Source of the DNA: Pseudonocardia sp. ICBG1293 | Lineage (GTDB): Bacteria > Actinomycetota > Actinomycetes > Mycobacteriales > Pseudonocardiaceae | NCBI RefSeq assembly: GCF_020131355.1 | Contig: NZ_JAHLEL010000038.1 | Coordinates: forward strand, 434,001 to 498,000 | DNA length: 64,000 bases | Reading direction: 5' to 3' | Shown here: positions 61,610-64,000 of the stretch, in pieces | Position numbering within the stretch: position 1 is the stretch's first letter | Layout: every line of letters begins with the position of its first letter | Translations under genes and position numbers: made by a program | Notes under the pieces: model-generated | Databases searched by the model: none | Told to the model about the DNA's origin: nothing | The model's input: only the letters and a program-made list of their open reading frames with translations

Positions 61610-62355
61610 CGCGCGACCACCACATCGGCATGATCGTCCCGTCGTCGAACCTGACGATGGAGACCGAGCTCCCGCGGATGCTGCGCGCCCGCGAGGACCT
61701 GCTGCCCGAGGACCGCTTCGTGTTCCACGCGGCGCGGGCCCGGATGCAGCACGTCACGCCCGAGCAGCTGCGCGCGATGAACGCGCAGGCCCAGCGGGCC
61801 GCCGCGGAGCTGGCCGACGCCCGCCCAGACGTCGTCGCCACCGCCTGCCTGGTCGCGATCATGGCGCAGGGCCCCGGCTACCACTGCACCGCCGAGGACG
61901 ACATCACCGCCGCGCTGCGGGCCGAGGGCTCCGACGCCCCCGTCGTCTCCAGTGCCGGGGCGCTGCTGTCGGGGATCGCCGCGCTCGGCGCGACGCGGGT
62001 CGCGATCGTCACCCCGTACATGGAGCCGCTGACGAAGGCGGTCGTGGACTACCTGACCGACGCGGGGGTCGAGGTCGTCGACTCGCTGTCGCTGCAGGTT
62101 CCCGACAACCTCGCCGTCGCCCGGCTCGACCCGGCCGACCTGCGCGAGCACTGGCGCAAGCTCGACCTCACCGGCGCCGAGGCCCTGGTGCTCAGTGCCT
62201 GCGTGCAGATGCCGTCGCTGCCCGCGATCGAGGCCGTCCAGGACGAGGCCGGCATCCCGGTCCTGTCCGCGGCGACCGCGACCACCCACCGCATCCTCAC
62301 CGAGCTCGGGCTGGAGCCACGGGTGCCGGGGGCGGGGGCACTGCTCGCCGGCTGA
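61606..62355 (+). CDS. nicE: Maleate cis-trans isomerase (NicE-like)
   Basis: 249 residues of the Asp/Glu racemase superfamily, maleate isomerase branch. The substrate-binding start VPSSNLTMETELPRM is diagnostic; the two catalytic cysteines are in TACLVAIMAQG and SACVQMPS. It converts maleate to fumarate, the last step of the maleamate pathway. The formylmaleamate deformylase (NicD) and maleamate amidase (NicF) steps between NicX and NicE are not encoded in the window. A perfect terminator follows. Confidence 0.85.
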   Translation: MTRDHHIGMIVPSSNLTMETELPRMLRAREDLLPEDRFVFHAARARMQHVTPEQLRAMNAQAQRAAAELADARPDVVATACLVAIMAQGPGYHCTAEDDITAALRAEGSDAPVVSSAGALLSGIAALGATRVAIVTPYMEPLTKAVVDYLTDAGVEVVDSLSLQVPDNLAVARLDPADLREHWRKLDLTGAEALVLSACVQMPSLPAIEAVQDEAGIPVLSAATATTHRILTELGLEPRVPGAGALLAG

Positions 62356-62361
62356 GGCCGT

Positions 62362-62407
62362 ACGACCGGGACCCCGCGTGCCGCGCCGGCACGCGGGGTC
62401 CCGTCGT
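62362..62407 (+). terminator. Terminator hairpin after nicE-like gene
   Basis: A perfect 16-bp stem (GGGACCCCGCGTGCCG and complement) with a CGC loop, extended by ACGAC/GTCGT with one bulged C. Confidence 0.7.
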
Positions 62408-62534
62408 GTCCGCGGTCCGGTGCCACATGATCCTTCGTCGAGTGCGGGCGCCCTCGGAGGGCGCTCCCGGCTCCACGGGAAGGATCACGGGTGCCGGGCG
62501 TCCGGTGACGGGGTGGACGCGGCCGACCCCATGC

Positions 62535-62550
62535 TGTACATGTTTGTACA
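62535..62550. promoter_or_regulatory. Tandem TGTACA operator overlapping the gntR start
   Basis: Two TGTACA palindromes 10 bp apart (62535-62540 and 62545-62550); the second ends on the A of the ATG. Binding there would block transcription or translation of the regulator itself, i.e. autoregulation. Confidence 0.6.
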
Positions 62551-63254
62551 TGTCTGAACAGGGTGGGCGCTCCAAGAGGGCGCGCCTCGTCGAGGACCTC
62601 GCCGGGCGGATCCGCTCCGGCAGGTTGCCGCACGGTGAGCAGCTCCCGGGGGAGAACCAGCTCGCCCGCACCTACGCCGTGTCCCGCGGCACCGTCCGCA
62701 GCGCGCTGGCCGAGCTGGCCCGTCGCGACCTGATCACCACCGAGACCGGCGTCGGGTCGTTCGTGACCTTCGACGGGTCCCCGCTGGACCAGCGGCTCGG
62801 CTGGGCGCAGGCACTCGCCGCGTCCGGTGCGGCCGTGCGCACCGAGCTGCTGGGCATCTCCCACGGCGGCGACCCCGGCCCCACCGCCCACGACGGCCCG
62901 CTGGTCACCGTGCGCCGGCTGCGCCGCGCCGGCGCCGTGCCGGTGTCGCTGGAGACGGCGTCGCTGCCGGCCACCGGCGCGCTGGCGCAGCTGCCCACGA
63001 CCGGGCTCGTCGACGGCTCGATCACCGCCACCCTCGCCGCCGCCGGGCTGACCGGCGTCGCGGGGGAGCAGTGGATCTCCGTCACCCCGCTCGACGCCGC
63101 CGACGCCGTCACCCTCGAGCGCGCCCCCGGCGAGCCGTTCCTGCAGGCCGTGCGGGTCACCCGGGACGCGACCGGCGGGCTCGTCGAGCACGTGGTCAGC
63201 CTGCTGGACCCCCAGCGCTTCCGGTTCCACCTCGAGTTCGGCGGTGGCCGGTGA
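62550..63254 (+). CDS. GntR-family regulator (HutC/UTRA type)
   Basis: 234 residues. N-terminal winged helix (ARLVEDLAGRIRSGRLPHGE, LPGENQLARTYAVSRGTVRSALAEL) and a C-terminal UTRA ligand-binding domain ending ERAPGEPFLQAVRVTRD, then FRFHLEFGGGR. HutC-type members sense metabolites of amino acid, sugar or vitamin catabolism. There is no ribosome site before the ATG; the mRNA is probably leaderless. The next gene overlaps its stop (GTGA), so the regulator probably controls the ADP-ribosylglycohydrolase operon. Confidence 0.92.
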   Translation: MSEQGGRSKRARLVEDLAGRIRSGRLPHGEQLPGENQLARTYAVSRGTVRSALAELARRDLITTETGVGSFVTFDGSPLDQRLGWAQALAASGAAVRTELLGISHGGDPGPTAHDGPLVTVRRLRRAGAVPVSLETASLPATGALAQLPTTGLVDGSITATLAAAGLTGVAGEQWISVTPLDAADAVTLERAPGEPFLQAVRVTRDATGGLVEHVVSLLDPQRFRFHLEFGGGR

Positions 63255-64000
63255 CCCCGCCCCGGGACCGCGCGCTCGGCGCGCTGCTCGGCCTGGCCGT
63301 CGGTGACGCGCTCGGCATGCCCACCCAGTCGCTGTCCCGGGCCGCGATCGCCGAGCGCTACGGCGTCGTCGACCGGCTCCTCGACGGCGCCGACGACCAG
63401 CCGATCGCCCCGAAGCTGCCGGCCGGAACCGTCACCGACGACACCGAGCAGGCGCTGCTGCTGGCCCGGATCCTGCTCGACCACGACGGCCACGTCCCGC
63501 CCCGGGTGTTCGCCTCCGCCCTGGAGGACTGGGAGCAGGACATGATCCGGCGCGGCTCGCGGGACCTGCTCGGGCCCTCGACCCGGCGGGCGCTGACCCG
63601 CCTCGCCGAGGGGGAGGCCCCCGAGGTCGCCGGGCGCGACGGCGTCACCAACGGTGCCGCGATGCGGGTCGCCCCGGTCGGCATCGCCGTCGCCGGGCCC
63701 CGGTTGCTCGACGCCGTCCTGGAGTCCGCGGTCGTCACCCACCACACCGCTCCCGGGATCGCCGCGGCCGCCGCCGTCGCCGCGGCGGTGTCGGCCGGGG
63801 TGTCCGGCGCGGGGCTCCCTGCCGCGCTGGACGCCGCGCTCGCCGCCGCCCGGGCCGGTGCCCGACGCGGCGGATGGGCGGCCGGCGCCGACGTCGCCGC
63901 CCGCCTGGACGTCGCGCTGCGGGTGCTGCCGGGGCTCGACCGGGCCGCGCTCGCCGACACCGTCGCCGACGTCGTGGGTACCTCGGTCACCGCGACCGAG
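63251..64000 (+). CDS. ADP-ribosylglycohydrolase family protein, 3' end outside window
   Basis: 250 residues visible, open to the window edge. DraG-fold motifs: LGALLGLAVGDALGMP at the start, the metal-binding TVTDDTEQALLLA, GVTNGAAMRVAPVGIA, and THHTAPGIAA. These binuclear-metal enzymes remove ADP-ribose from proteins or hydrolyse ADP-ribosyl-linked metabolites and nucleoside-like compounds. Coupled to a GntR regulator by a 4-base overlap, an arrangement common for catabolic members next to sugar kinases; the following gene cannot be seen. Confidence 0.9.
   Translation, partial: MTPPRDRALGALLGLAVGDALGMPTQSLSRAAIAERYGVVDRLLDGADDQPIAPKLPAGTVTDDTEQALLLARILLDHDGHVPPRVFASALEDWEQDMIRRGSRDLLGPSTRRALTRLAEGEAPEVAGRDGVTNGAAMRVAPVGIAVAGPRLLDAVLESAVVTHHTAPGIAAAAAVAAAVSAGVSGAGLPAALDAALAAARAGARRGGWAAGADVAARLDVALRVLPGLDRAALADTVADVVGTSVTATE

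Overview
The window is very GC-rich, uses many GTG starts and overlapping ATGA/GTGA stop-start junctions, and carries families typical of actinomycetes: a SigB/SigF-type sigma factor with its ATPase-type anti-sigma, an FprB-like ferredoxin-ferredoxin reductase fusion, an F420-type luciferase-like oxidoreductase, a DUF574 methyltransferase and an AroQ-gamma exported chorismate mutase. A Pseudonocardiaceae-like actinomycete fits best, but the genus is inference.

Region 1 (1-18.7 kb) is a catabolic island for an unidentified, probably cyclic, acid degraded as CoA thioesters. It holds two acyl-CoA ligases, a CaiB/BaiF CoA-transferase, a Rieske oxygenase, an LCAD-like acyl-CoA dehydrogenase, an FprB-like reductase, a crotonase, three SDRs, a thiolase interrupted by an in-frame TAG, an MFS importer and two TetR regulators. 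A 13-base sequence (GTCTCACGTGTCA) occurs in front of three transcription units and probably defines a local regulon. A complete IS5-family element (980 bp, 18-bp inverted repeats, TTA duplication) sits inside the island.

Region 2 (18.7-26.7 kb) is scarred. It has about 1 kb without a recognisable gene, a tmRNA-like 3' end with its own terminator, an orphan C-terminus of dihydrolipoamide dehydrogenase, a broken NTF2-like gene and remnants of a VanB-type reductase operon. Among these lie intact genes: a cupin regulator, an alpha/beta hydrolase, a class II aldolase and a YtcJ-type amidohydrolase.

Region 3 (26.7-39.4 kb) is the most unusual part: a seven-gene biosynthetic operon. One protein carries AT-linker-ACP. 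A 1924-residue partner carries, in order, a FabL-like enoyl reductase, an active ketosynthase, a ketosynthase-like chain-length-factor domain (Cys replaced by Arg), a ketoreductase and a dehydratase. A KAS III-like protein with Ser in place of the active Cys, two cytochromes P450, a methyltransferase and a Rieske oxygenase follow. Together they look like a fully reducing iterative lipid/polyketide synthase with oxidative tailoring. I do not recognise this architecture as a described system.

Region 4 (39.6-64 kb) is mixed and more housekeeping-like. It contains an XRE/SDR pair, pntAB transhydrogenase, the sigma/anti-sigma pair, a Lys/Ala-rich DNA-binding-like protein, an ECF metal transporter (cbiMNQO type), an RNA methyltransferase, an acyl-CoA ligase, a divergent MFS/ROK pair, a PoxB-like oxidase, a frameshifted BKACE gene, an exported chorismate mutase, a nicX-nicE-like pair of the nicotinate/maleamate pathway, a GntR regulator with a tandem TGTACA operator, and the start of an ADP-ribosylglycohydrolase gene cut by the window end.
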